A program made the translations under genes and the position numbers. This document shows positions 44,360 through 57,805 of a DNA stretch of 64,000 nt, one piece after another; position 1 is the first letter of the stretch, and each line of letters starts with the position of its first letter. Location of the stretch: the NCBI GenBank assembly GCA_027604185.1, contig JADGKB010000024.1:82602-146601 (forward strand), read 5' to 3'. Source of the stretch: Boothiomyces macroporosus. Its lineage: Eukaryota > Chytridiomycota > Chytridiomycetes > Rhizophydiales > Terramycetaceae. The notes under the pieces were generated by a model. The model worked only from the letters and a program-made list of their open reading frames with translations. It did not search any database and was not told the origin of the DNA.

Positions 44360-46246
44360 ATGAATTTTCAAAAGAAACCAACGTATTTCGGAATCACTCC
44401 TCCAGTATCTTTAAAACAGCCTGAAGAGTACGAGATTACCGCAACACAGAAACTGATTGACACCCTAGCTAATTATGAACAATACGAAACACCAGAAGAA
44501 GCACACAAGAGGTAACAGCATTTAATATAGACAAATCGTACTTGGAAAAATAGATCAAATATTTAAAGATTTTGTTTTAAAAATATCTGTCAAGAATGGT
44601 CTCCCAGAGTCATTAGCTCAAGAAGTCGGCGGCAAGATTTTTACTTTTGGTTCCTATAGACTAGGAGTGCATGGAAGAGGTTATTCTTACTAATGCAGGT
44701 AGTGATATTGATACTCTATGCGTTGCACCAAAACATGTAAAGAGAGAAGACTTTTTTGACAAGATGTATGAAATATTAAAGGCAAGACCAGAAGTCTCTG
44801 AAATATCAGTAGTGTCAGAAGCATACGTGCCTGTTATTAAATTTGTATTCTCGGATATTCATATCGATTTGTTATTTGCTCGGTTAGGCGAATCAGAAGT
44901 GCCCGAGACTTTGGATTTATCTGATGACAGATTGCTAAGGAATTTAGATGAAAGATGTGTTCGTAGTCTGAATGGTTCAAGGGTCACTGATGATATTTTA
45001 AGATTGGTTCCTAATGTTGAGGCATTTAGAACTGCTCTTCGTTGTATAAAAGTGTGGGCAAAAGCGAGGGCAATTTATTCTAATGTAATGGGCTTCTTTG
45101 GCGGAGTCGCATGGGCTATTGTTGTTGCTAGAGTGTGCCAAATGTTTCCTAATGCTGCAGCGGGTTCAATTGTGGCAAAGTTCTTTAGGATCATGCACGA
45201 TTGGTAACTAAAAGGTAATTATAGGGATTGGCCTCAACCTGTCTTGCTGAAGCAAATTGAAGATGGACCGTTACAAGTTAGAGTCTGGAATCCTAGAATT
45301 TATCCTCAAGATAAAGCCCACCGAATGCCTGTTATCACTCCAGCATATCCCTGTATGTGCTCTACACACAATGTTACTCAATCTACTCAATTAGTTCAAA
45401 TGCAGGAATTTGAAAGAGCAGCTGAAATTGCCGACAAGATTGTGGTAGGACAAGAGTTATGGACAACACTGTTTCAAAAGAATGATTTCTTTACAAGATA
45501 CAAAAATTATTTGCAAATAGTGGCTTCTGCCGAAGACGCAGATGCTCAAATGAAATGGGGCGGACTAGTGGAATCGAAACTGAGACAATTGGTAATGAAG
45601 TTGGAATTGGTGGACAATTTGGAGATTGCACATCCATATATTAAAGGATTTGAAAAATCACATTCATGTCAAACAGAATTGGAAAAATACAATGCTTACC
45701 ACGGGACTAATAATACAGGAGAGAGTGAACCAATAGAGCCAATCACGATATATACAACAACATTTTATATTGGCTTAGGAGTAATGAAGAAAGATCCATC
45801 AAATCCATCCAGCCAGACAAACCGACAGTTGAATTTATCATGGCCAATTAGTGAATTTGCCAAATTAGTCAAATCCTGGGATCAGTACGACGTGGAAAAG
45901 ATGGACATTGAAATCAAACCAATCAAAAGGTTATTACTAGTAACACTAGACAGGACTTGCCAATCGATCTATTCGATGAATCGGAGAAACAGAAAATCAT
46001 CAAAAAGAGACAAAAGACAAAAGTGAATAAAAAATATTAAATTTAGACTCGTACTTTGGTTGACACCCCACCACAAAAGAAGCAGAAGATGAAGGAAGAA
46101 AAGGAAAAGCCGGTCGAAAAAGAAGAAAAAACGTATGCTGCTGTAGTCCAACAAGATCGGTAATTATTTTTGATGTTAGCGTTGGCAATTACAAGGGCGT
46201 TGTGGACGCTACAGAAAAGAAGGAAATCAAGTTGAAATTTAATTAA
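44360..46246 (+). CDS. PAP1: Poly(A) polymerase (Pap1)
   Basis: Adds poly(A) tails to mRNA in the nucleus. 587 aa with six introns (44512-44530, 44680-44698, 45204-45224, 45930-45949, 46023-46046, 46160-46179; 19-24 nt). The N-terminal nucleotidyltransferase shows YFGITPPVS, FTFGSYRLGVHGRGSDIDTL and, further on, DIHIDLLFARL, giving the three catalytic acids. The middle domain contains LRCIKVWAKARAIYSNVMGF and FFGGVAWAIVVARVCQM. The RNA-binding domain follows (MPVITPAYPCMCSTHNVT). The C-terminal tail is Lys-rich with a likely nuclear signal and is assembled from three small exons. The first intron splits the codon that precedes QIVLGKIDQ. Confidence 0.95.
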
Positions 46247-46552
46247 AAATGATTGAGCTTAAACGTTTTTGTGAACAAGTTTCTTAAGGATCGCACTGTG
46301 TGAAAACTGCTCTAGATTACTCGATGGCTTCGAGTCCTATCGCGCGTTGGAATGAACGAGTTTTCTGCACGCGAGAACTATAGCAAAATATTAATCACCA
46401 CCATATACACGCCCAATTCAAAAGGCGTCGTGTATTGAGCCCTATTCAATTTCAGCCTGCTTTCATGACAATTTTCGCAATCGAATCTGATTGGCTGAAA
46501 GCTTTTTTTCAACGAATAAAAAAAAATCAAACTTTCTCTCAAAAAAAAGAAT
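46247..46552. other. Intergenic region upstream of DED1-like gene
   Basis: About 305 bp, AT-rich towards the DED1 start. No conserved coding or RNA feature seen. Confidence 0.4.
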
Positions 46553-48384
<1,832 letters not shown>

Positions 48385-48573
48385 GCTGGTACGCTGGATG
48401 TACCTGGCACTTGCATCCACAAACGTGAGCCATTTATTTACGGTGTTCATCCAATTGATGAGTGTCGTATACCCTTTTATATCAATAGCTTTTTATACTT
48501 CTTGTTGATAATAAAATATTTTGCCTTTGCTTAATTGAGCTTTATTTGACATTTCAATTTGCAAAAAAAAATT

Positions 48574-50353
48574 ATGGACAAGAGAACAGGAGACGAAATT
48601 GAACCAGAAGCAAAAAGACTCAGGACAGAGCAAGACAAAAGAAAGCCCGAGTATCTAAAGATAAAAGCGGAATACAAATTAGAGGAGCCCGAAGAAACAA
48701 AGCCAGTAGTGAAGACAGACAAGACTGAAGACAAGAAGAAAAAGAGGGGGCAAAATAAACCAAAAGACAGACAAAGCAGAGGAGTAGACGATGGGGTGCG
48801 GCTGTGTCATGCAGCAGCGAATGGCGAAAAGTGCACCAAGGAAGTATGCAAATTCTCTCATGACATTCAAGAATATTTAAAATCAAAGGAGCCTGACCTT
48901 GGAGATACTTGTCCTGTATTTGAACGGTTCGGAGTGTGCAAGTATGGTGTAAAATGTCGTTTTGCGAACGCGCATCTGGTAGATGGAGTTGGAATTACAA
49001 AGGATGTCACTATTGACGAGCATGAAGTTTACAAGAACGATGTATCAAAAACCACTTTGAAAAATATCCGTACTGGCGCCATTGATTATTCAAGGAGTGC
49101 AGAGTTCATTGCAAAAACCAAGGCTGCAAAGGAAGAAGACGAACCAACTCATACTGAAAAGCTGGAAAAGTTTGAAGAGGATACTAAAGAGGTAGTGCTA
49201 AGACCGCAGGAAAAGAAGAGGCTGAACTTCAAAGGCAAGACTTACCTGGCTCCTCTTACTACTGTTGGAAACCTTCCGTTCAGAAAGATCTGCAAAGATT
49301 TTGGAGTAGATATCACTTGCGCTGAAATGGCATTAACCTCAAATCTGTTGCTGGGAAATAACCATGAATGGGGATTGATGAAGAAGCACGCTTCAGAAGA
49401 CTTTTTTGGTGTTCAGCTAACCGCTAATCACCATGAGCCATTCACTAAAATTTGCGACGCTATCAATCAAGTTTTAGATATAGACTTTTTGGATATCAAT
49501 CTTGGGTGTCCAGTTGAATCAATTTGTTCAAGGGGAAACGGATCTGCCCTGATGAATCGAAAAGATAAAATGCGTGGAATGATTCAAGGTGCAAATTATG
49601 TGATGGATTGCCCAGTTACTGTCAAATGCCGAACTGGGCTGAAAGACAAGTCGCCTTTTGCCCATAAACTTGTTCCTAATTTCCAGCAATGGGGTGCAGC
49701 AGCTTTGACCTTACATGGAAGATCTAAAGAACAGCGATATAGCAGACTGGCAGACTGGGAATATATCAACAAATGCGGAAGTTTAATCGATAGAACGGTA
49801 CAAGATCCAATGGCATTCTTTGGAAATGGCGATATTTTTAATCCTGAAGATATGACTAGAGTGTTCAATGATTGTCCGAATGTAGACGGTATTATGATTG
49901 GAAGGGGTGCTTTAATCAAGCCATGGATATTCAAAGAATTGAAAAGTGGCCAGCTATGGGATATAAGTGCCACTGAAAGACTAGATATTTTAAAAGAATA
50001 TGCCAAAGTTGGGATGGAGTATTGGGGATCTGATACAATGGTAATCGATATTCACGATAGGGTATTAATCATACTAGAAAGTTTCTGTGTGAATGGCTAT
50101 CGTTCTTGCATCGATATGTCCCTGTCGGTTTAATTGAAGTTCTTCCTCAGAAAATGAATATCCGCCCAGAGAAATTCAAAGGCAGAAATGAACTGGAAAC
50201 TTTGATGGCCAGCCCTAATGTTAACGATTGGGTAAAGCTAAGCGAAATGGTCTTGGGGCCGGCTCCAGCTTCCTTCAACTTTATTCCAAAGTAAGTTTAG
50301 ACTAATGTAGACATAAATCCAATTCATTCGAAAATGACACGGTGGAAGGGTAA
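48574..50353 (+). CDS. DUS3: tRNA-dihydrouridine(47) synthase, Dus3 family
   Basis: FMN-dependent reductase that makes dihydrouridine in tRNA. 579 aa, two 20-nt introns (50041-50060 and 50291-50310). A Lys/Glu-rich N-terminus precedes two CCCH zinc fingers ([20 protein letters not shown] and [18 protein letters not shown]), a Dus3 hallmark. The TIM barrel has [43 protein letters not shown] with the catalytic cysteine, [28 protein letters not shown] and [15 protein letters not shown]. Intron 2 would read as a stop (AAG TAA). Splicing it restores the family ending FNFIPKHKSNS. The start at 48574 is the first true ATG. Confidence 0.95.
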
Positions 50354-50434
50354 CTTATTTTAGAAATAAAGCAGTTTCATCGACTACTCTTTCCATTACT
50401 AGTTTGGAGACGTCACTTTTTTCGCTTTGCAATA

Positions 50435-53252
50435 ATGAGCAGCGGAATACTATTTAATACGATATATGAAGATTCAGAGGAGCCGGGATTCTCAAAGATG
50501 GATAAGAATGGATCGATGATAGTGCAGGATCCAAAAAATAGAGTAGGGAAGAGCATGTCTCAAAAAGCAACGAAAAAGACTTTATCAGAATCGAGTAGCA
50601 ATCAATTATTCCCCGGTTTGGCTGGTCCAAGAGGCTCTCTGGATTTGCAGAAACAGGAAGCCCAAATGGTGGATGGTCAGAACCGAGAGATAAAAGCAAC
50701 AAATAATATCATCCCAAAGAAAATTGTAAAGCCCAAGGGCTATGTAAAGAACTTTATCATCCAAGCTATTGCTGAAATTCAGAGCAAATACAAAACTGGA
50801 AAAGGGATCCCAATAGTAGACATCAACACGTTTCCCAAACATGAAGCATACAGCCCAAAGAAACCAAATTGCGAAATTGAATTTCTTAATAGATTTATTC
50901 ATTCCAGAACTACTTCGGATTTCATAACAAATAAACTGAAAAATACAAGAATCAGTATTAGGTGGTGTTAATCTAGTTCTTACAAATGGTGTTAAATCCA
51001 TAAAATTTCCTGACGATCAGCCAGTGGAAACAGTGGCGGTGCGGACATTGTTGCAGGAGCTGATGGATGAAAAGGCAGAATTTGAAAGAGTGTCATTCAA
51101 AACTAGAGATATAGGTACTCAAGTAGATACTAGCATAATATCCATGGATATGATTTCCGATCTCTACAAGAAACTGCGTGATGTACTCCCATTTAACAGT
51201 AGGATCTTGACATTACACAGGAAATGATCCGAATGAATCAAAGGCAGCAATTGAAAGAGAACGTCATGAAATCTTTTGGGAATATACTGAATACATTGAA
51301 ATCAATGAGAGACGAAATCGACCATTCAATCAACAATGAACGAATAAAGTGTGCAAAAGAAATCAATGAAGCACTCTGCGACATAAAAGAAGAAAACAAG
51401 GTAGTAAGCATTTAATTAAGATATTTTATAACTGGGAAACGGAAAAGGAAATTGAGAAAAACAAGGAGGAGATGTCAAAACGAACAGAAATGCTAAAAAC
51501 TTTTGAAATATCACTAAAGAAAAGACAACATGACTTGGAAAAAATTCAAGTCAAAGCTTTCAAAATCAACAATATTATGCTTAAACATAAACTCAATTCG
51601 GAGCTGGAGGTAGCGTTTTAGTTAACCAGCCAATACCTGTTCAAACGGATCCACAAGAAATTATCAAAAAATATCAAAGCGAGATTCACACAAAAACTGA
51701 AGAAATAAATGATTTGAGGTTTAAACTGTCAGAGTATGTGTTTGACGATAAAGCAGTCGAGACGAAAGAGGAGGAAAAGCAAGATACCAAAGCTCGTGAA
51801 CGCCTGAAAAATAACCGTACAGATAATCGCACAACTCTTAATGTTATTCCCGGGGTTACAGATTGGTTGGAGCGTGAAATTTCTCGATCAGAAAGTCTGA
51901 ATGAAGAGCCCAGGCCTGTAGTTGATGACAAGGTCTTGGAAATGGAAAAGATATATCACCAGGAAATTGAAAACATTAAACAACAACGGGCTGAATTAAG
52001 TAGTAAATGGTAATTAATATCTCATTAAAGGGTTGAAAAGATCAAAGTCGCATTAAAGTTGCAAAGTAATTCTGGAATAAAGCAATTATTAAGGAGACAG
52101 ACAAGACTACTACAGTTTGCATTCGACTGTAAACGCCAAGTCGAAAAAGTCGACCAAGAAACTCAAGATTGTTTGGAAGGGTTTACACTACAAGATTTGA
52201 AGGATGGTAAACATTTAAGAAAGCAAGAAGGTGCTAAAGTAGATTCTCCTTCTACAATTAGATCCAAAAATCTAAAATTTGGGCTGTATCCTCTAAAAAT
52301 AGAAACTAAAGTTTCCAAACTATCAAAATCTCAGATGTCAGGAACGATAAAAAGCCCGGTGGCCCTTAGTCCCAGGTTAAAGTCTTCTCAGTTGGAAGGA
52401 GGCATGTCATTTTCTAAGCGCAATAGCCAAGGGATGAAGGCAAACTTTAGAGTACCGGATGGTAATGAACCACCTTTTTCAGCCCTTACAAAATCAGGGC
52501 CGTCTACAGACCTACTAATCAGCTCCAGTAATTCACTTTGGATTAATTCAAAACCAAATGTGATGAATATTACAGATCATATTACAGATGGTAGAGAATC
52601 AAAAGTTCATCATACTAGCTCAAAAAGCAATGTCGATAATATAGGAAAACAACCTTTTGCAAAAGGCTCTAACGGCAACATTAGAGAATTTGTCAAACTA
52701 AAAGATGAGAGGCCTAGCTCTCTCCTGAGAGAAGTTTTAAATAAGCCGGTTGAAGTAGTCGATATTCACGCACAGCATATAAACAACTCTGAAAAATCTC
52801 AAACTAAATCGACTATGCTTTCTAAATCAAATCCATTATCTAGATCAGCTTACTCAATACCAGTTCTGGATATTTCGCTGAAACAAGCCAAGAAAAAGTC
52901 AAAATCCAGGTATAGCATTAATGAACTGGAAAGAAAACCATATTCGCAAAGTATTAGTAAGAAACTGAGTGAAATGAACCTCTCACAAAGATACTCGGTC
53001 AATAATAGTGATTTCCAATCGCTCAAAATTGTCAGTTCCGTTGACAAACTCAGTGAAAGACCTAGTGAAGTAAGTGTCAAGATGCTATCCTCAAGACCTT
53101 CAAGTGCAAGATCGCGAAGGCTGCCATCAAATTGCTCAAGACCAAGCAGTGCGAAAACTTCAAATTCCCGTAAAAGTATTGCAACCGAATTTGTCGTCGA
53201 TTATATTCAGCAATCCCGTCCAGACTCTCCACCTAGATCAGCCCGCCCATAG
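50435..53252 (+). CDS. Coiled-coil protein with disordered Ser/Lys-rich C-terminus, unrecognised
   Basis: 904 aa, five introns (50955-50976, 51183-51202, 51401-51420, 51610-51629, 52010-52030; 20-22 nt). The N-terminal 100 residues are polar. A folded-looking segment follows (GYVKNFIIQAIAEIQSKYKT, PNCEIEFLNRFIHSRTTSDF). Residues about 190-550 are mostly coiled coil (MIRMNQRQQLKENVMKSFGN, WETEKEIEKNKEEMSKRTEM, QFAFDCKRQVEKVDQETQDC). The last 330 residues are disordered, rich in Ser, Lys and Arg, and end in SRPSSARSRRLPSNCSRPSS-type repeats. This layout resembles centrosomal or axonemal scaffold proteins, but I do not recognise a family. It follows Dus3 by 81 bp. Confidence 0.75.
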
Positions 53253-53294
53253 ATAAAGTAATAAATCCAATACTTTATTTTAAATAACACTGGT

Positions 53295-56087
53295 TCAAGC
53301 ATTTCTAGGTTCACAAACTAAAGACAAGGCATAAGCATGATCTTCATCGAAAGTTGGAAACTCCTTGATCATATCTTGGATTTCTGGGACTGGCTCGAAA
53401 TGATAAGATACTTTTTGATATGTCTGGGTTAGATGCATCTTACTTGAAGCTCAATTATATATGTAGACAATTTATGGAATTTTTGAAAGTTTACCATTCC
53501 ATTTTCAATGATATCTTTACCGCAAGTTTCCAAAAATACCTTTGTTAATATAAATTACCAAGTCACCTTGATACACACCAGGGAAAGGAATTAATGGTGG
53601 CTCGACGCCATGAACTTTGGCTCTCAGGTTTTTGTAATTCATTTCGCTGGCAGTCAGAGTCTTTAATTCTTCAAGCATTTTGAGGTACTTTACCCCGACG
53701 GCTTCCTTGGTTTTCTTTAATCTGTATACTGCTGAAGCTTGCAAGGCAGCAAGAATTTCTTTGACAGCGTTAAAATTGTTTAGAGCATTGCAGTGCTAAT
53801 GTTACTTTTGAGATACCTTTGCCATTTGAATAATTCTTTCCATCATTGCTGCTCTTTGTTTAATATTATCCTTTAGAGTAACAATTTCAGTAACTAACCA
53901 CTGAATGACATGATTCGACCATCGCACCATTCTAATGATGTTTGGAGCCCTTATTTCTTTATCATCCTTCATCCACGACAGTCCCACAAATTCTCTTGGC
54001 TAAGATTAGATAGATGGTACTTTGATGGAAGTGAATAGCTCGTATTCAATCAAAGTCAATTGTCGAGCTAATTCCAAAGGATCTATTTCGTTCATTTTCA
54101 GTTTGATCGCGTTTGGATCTTCGTTGACTATCTTTGTGAACGGAGTCCAGTAAATGCTTTGTGGACGATTGCTGATTGCACTCTTTTCTCCCAATTCCTT
54201 TTGTAGTCCTTCCGATTTTTCTAATCTCTTTTGCAGTTGTTTTGGCAAGATTGGTTTTGGACAATCTGTTGGCATTGCAATAACAGGCGCTTCTGTTCCG
54301 CCAATTTTACGGTTTATTTGTGTTTTAAGCATTTGAGACAGCTTTGGATTTTCGATGGAAGCAACAAATACGTCCAATTTATCGGATAATTCTGGGTTTG
54401 ATTGGAAATCTATCCAATATTGGTCTATCCAATACTTTACCAAATTTACACACTTTAGTACAACTGGCCCTGAAGCAGGTGTTTGTGTTTTACCTTCAGC
54501 ATCCACTACTGGTTTACAAGTATTCATGATATGATCCATCAACACTAACGGATCCAAGAATGTCTTGTAAGTAAGTAGGAATGTTTGCATGAAATGGTTA
54601 TCTGATTCAACAACTATTTACCATACGTAGTAGGATCAACAAGTCTTCCTATTAATCGCTCTATGGTACCAGCCCGTACAATACTCTGCCCATTTTCAGT
54701 TTTAACGAAAACAATGTCCACGTCAGGCCCAACCTTGGATATTTGTGACTCTTGTCTTTGGTGACTAGTACTCGGTTTCAAATGACCAGAAAATCGCTCT
54801 TGCGTAGCAGAGGAAGGATAGCTTTCTTTGCCAACGTATGATGAAGTATCAGTAACAGATATACTTGAGGATGGCACTTCCCGAAGTTCAAAAGTGTTGA
54901 GAGACGTTGTGCTCTTTGAATTTAATTTTCCATTCTTGATTAGCAACAATTAACCATTTGTTGGACGTTGGCCTCATTAATTGCTTTAACTTGTTCATTG
55001 AGCTGGTTAGTGAAATGGTACCTTGTTTCTTGCTTCATAGTTTTCCTTTTCAATCAGTAGATTCGCACACTCTAGCTTTACCTTTACTAGCTCTGCTTGT
55101 AAATCGGCAACGTATCCAATGTTGTTTGTGGCCATGTAAGCCTTGTAAACGTCCAGTTCGGCTTTGAGAGCATTCATTTCGCTCATTTCATCAGCGTGCT
55201 TCTTTTGAAATGCCTGAATAAGTCTTTATCTACCAAAAATAGCTTTTCTGTTTCCTCTGCTCTTTGAAAAATGTTTTTCAATTGCTCGTGGTGTTGCTTG
55301 TTATGCTCCAGCAGCCCTTCCCTGTAAAACTCTTCTTGCTCAGTGGCAGATACTTCTAATAAGCGAATTCTGGTTTTGAGCTGGGATATAACTGAAGCTT
55401 GTTTTTCAGTCTCGTCCTGCCAGAATTGGAGTTGGTTCAGATAGCTCTCGCTTCCTTGCATATTTTCAGCCCCAGTAGATTTCTAATCGTTAAAACTTGG
55501 TACTTCGTAAATTCTACATTTGGTTTCCAGCTCTTCTTTTTCTTCTACAAGTTCCCTGATGGCATACTATGTAAGAACCAACATACTCTAGCCCTGTCCT
55601 GAAATACATTATAATTCACTAGCAAGTCCATGCAGAGCTTTTTTAATTGTACCAAATCGTTGGGTAACTGCTTATCTAGTCCAGCCAGATGTTCCTTTTT
55701 AAGCTATATTAAACTAGGAATACATTTTCGATATTCTTGATCGCTTCCATTTTATCTATAGTTAGCAATGAATACTCTTTAAGTAATTCTTGATGGTTGG
55801 ATTCTCTGCAATTTCAGCAGCGCTAGTATTACTAGACAATTACGTTTTCCCATTCACATCCCTGGCGAATAAATCTGCTCCAGCATTTACTAACGCCTGT
55901 ACTGTAGCGATATCCTTTGTAACTGCCATATGCAACTCTGTGGGTTCTGAATTCAAATAAGCAATCTATTTAAAACAAAAACTACTTTGTCGTCCAGTAG
56001 CTTGTCCAGCTTACTAAAAGATTCAGCCTTCGCGGTTTTTGGTGATGTGGTATTTTCTGGTAGAGTTGATTTTGTTTCTATTTGCAT
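53295..56087 (-). CDS. Ankyrin repeat - coiled coil - RasGEF_N - RasGEF protein
   Basis: 836 aa from 15 exons; 14 introns of 19-21 nt. Residues about 30-90 form ankyrin-type repeats (TELHMAVTKDIATVQALVNA followed by GADLFARDVNGKTAAEIAEN). Residues 95-330 are coiled coil. Then come a Ser-rich linker, a RasGEF_N module (IVRAGTIERLIGRLVDPTTY, DNHFMQTFLLTYKTFLDPLV) and a Cdc25-type catalytic domain (IDPLELARQLTLIEYELFTS, RMVRWSNHVIQWLVTEIV, NALNNFNAVKEILAALQASA, PLIPFPGVYQGDLVFLETCG). The 19-nt intron at 53540-53558 lies between GDL and VFLETCG. It is open in frame and would add seven residues to a truncated product if retained. It is an exchange factor for a Ras-family GTPase; ankyrin repeats on RasGEFs are unusual. 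Confidence 0.85.
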
Positions 56088-56356
56088 ATTGAGAAAGTTT
56101 TGCTCGCGTTGATTTGACGTCAACAAATGCATACAATGGAAACGAAAATCAAAATGTCCAACGATAAGATTGACTAATATTCACCGATTAGTCCAATTGG
56201 GTTATCCATGCTAGTATGCTATGGTGAGTGCTTCAAATCTGCATACCACCACAGTGTAAATTATGAGATTCTTATGGAAGAATACTTCCGCTTTATGCCA
56301 TCTTAATCTGTCAAGGGTCTTTTACTAGCAAAGAGAATTAATGTGTAATGATTCAT

Positions 56357-57176
56357 TTATTTACCCCAGGTCCAAGGTTTAGTAAATAGCACCGCAATCA
56401 ATGTAACTACAAGTAAGATCATGAATATCCAACACATTTTCTTTCCAGCGGATGCCTGATATTGAGCCGCACTTCGCAGTTCACCAGTAGCATTTTCCAT
56501 ATTCACATTCAAATTATTCACATTCGTTTCAATATTATCTTGTTAATAAATAAATACCCAAGAGAAATTGCTGTTCATTGACGAGCGTTCCAAGATCTCT
56601 AAAAATCTCATTGACTTCCAGTATAGATCGCTCCAACCCAACTAGATCCTGCTCTCTCTCCGCAATAATATTTTCATTAATTTCAATTTGAACATCTAGA
56701 GAATTATCATATTGCAGTAGCGGTGCTTGCTCATTTGCCTCTTCCAAGTTTTGTTGCTGTTGTTGCTGTTGTTTCGCAATAGCGACAAACTCTCTTGACT
56801 TGGTAGCTGCCAGCCGCGAAACTTTTTGGAATTTCCCCACTACTTGGTTAAAGTCGTTTGTCATTTTCTTTTGTACAATTTTCGATTCCTATGTTATTCA
56901 ATAGGTACAGTATCCTTTACAAACTGCTTGAGCATATTCCCAGTCGGCTTTACTAGTAATTTCGTTTCCTCTATCAACTGAGTTCTAAATTAATGTGAAA
57001 TACATCTTATGGCGCAACTCTGGTGAGTCTTGACTGGTGCCGTACTTGTCGATTCCCTCCTCGATGACTGTGATTTTTGATGCGATATTGTAAATCGCAT
57101 TTGATAACTGCCCGCTATTCACCGCATTATCCTGCAGCGGTATTCCTTGATCGCCATGAAACTCTGCAAAAGACAT
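56357..57176 (-). CDS. Qa-SNARE syntaxin, Pep12/STX7 (endosomal) type
   Basis: 253 aa, three introns of 19, 20 and 19 nt. The N-terminal Habc-like helices (QLSNAIYNIASKITVIEEGI, ITQLIEETKLLVKPTGNMLK) lead to a Gln run (QQQQQQQ) and the SNARE motif. That motif reads IIAEREQDLVGLERSILEVN, EIFRDLGTLVNEQQ (central Gln layer) and DNIETNVNNLNVNMENATGE. A C-terminal membrane anchor follows (MCWIFMILLVVTLIAVLF). The EIFRDLGTLV wording and the short N-terminus are of the Pep12/STX7 class that works in endosome fusion. The splice joint QQFLL|DNIETN restores the SNARE heptads; the unspliced frame stops after ...YLLTR. Confidence 0.92.
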
Positions 57177-57805
57177 TTTAGATTTGACAAAGTTACTGCA
57201 GCCACTTGTACTGTAAAAATCTGGTACAGTAATAGTTGAAAACAGTTTATTTAAAGCCGCATCTTTGGAGCAATAGAGTTGGAAAACAATGATAATGCAA
57301 ATCATAAATATATTGGGATGTAATGCAAATTCTATCCATTCTCTACTTTCTTTTCCACAGGCTACCTAACCCGCTGGTAAACTCTTTTACGAATATCGAA
57401 ATGAATGAATTTGTCTGATGTTGGTTCGGAGAGATTCCTAAAGTTAGATAGACATACCTCTCGTCTGGTTTACAAAGCGGTGAAATAGGGGTGAATCAAG
57501 CATTGTTTTGACTAGGAAATCATGAACTGGCTTTCTCCAAGGCATTTTGACTTTAGAAAAAATGTAAAATATTTTCGAAACAATTAGAACAGTTTATGGA
57601 GTAAAGTGAATCTGGCAATGCTAGATGGACCGCAAGTCTCGCGATAAGTTGTAGATCAATCTAGTACTTGTATATAGTAATTTTTCCATTTGGTGGCTCG
57701 CACACCTTCCTTAGAGTTGTAGAACAAAATCGAACGTGGCTTGGCTGTTGACTTCAAGTATAAAAGTGACAGGTCAACGCTCGACGCTCAACTATCTATA
57801 CTAAA
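57177..57805. other. Intergenic region between divergent syntaxin and HSP90-B genes
   Basis: About 630 bp holding both promoters. TATAAAAG at 57759-57766 serves HSP90-B. I see no clear run of alternating GAA/TTC pentamers (heat-shock element), only scattered single pentamers such as TAGAAC. Confidence 0.45.
57759..57766 (+). promoter_or_regulatory. TATA box of HSP90 copy B
   Basis: TATAAAAG, 47 bp before the ATG at 57806. HSP90 copy A has no comparable TATA element at the same distance. Confidence 0.6.
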
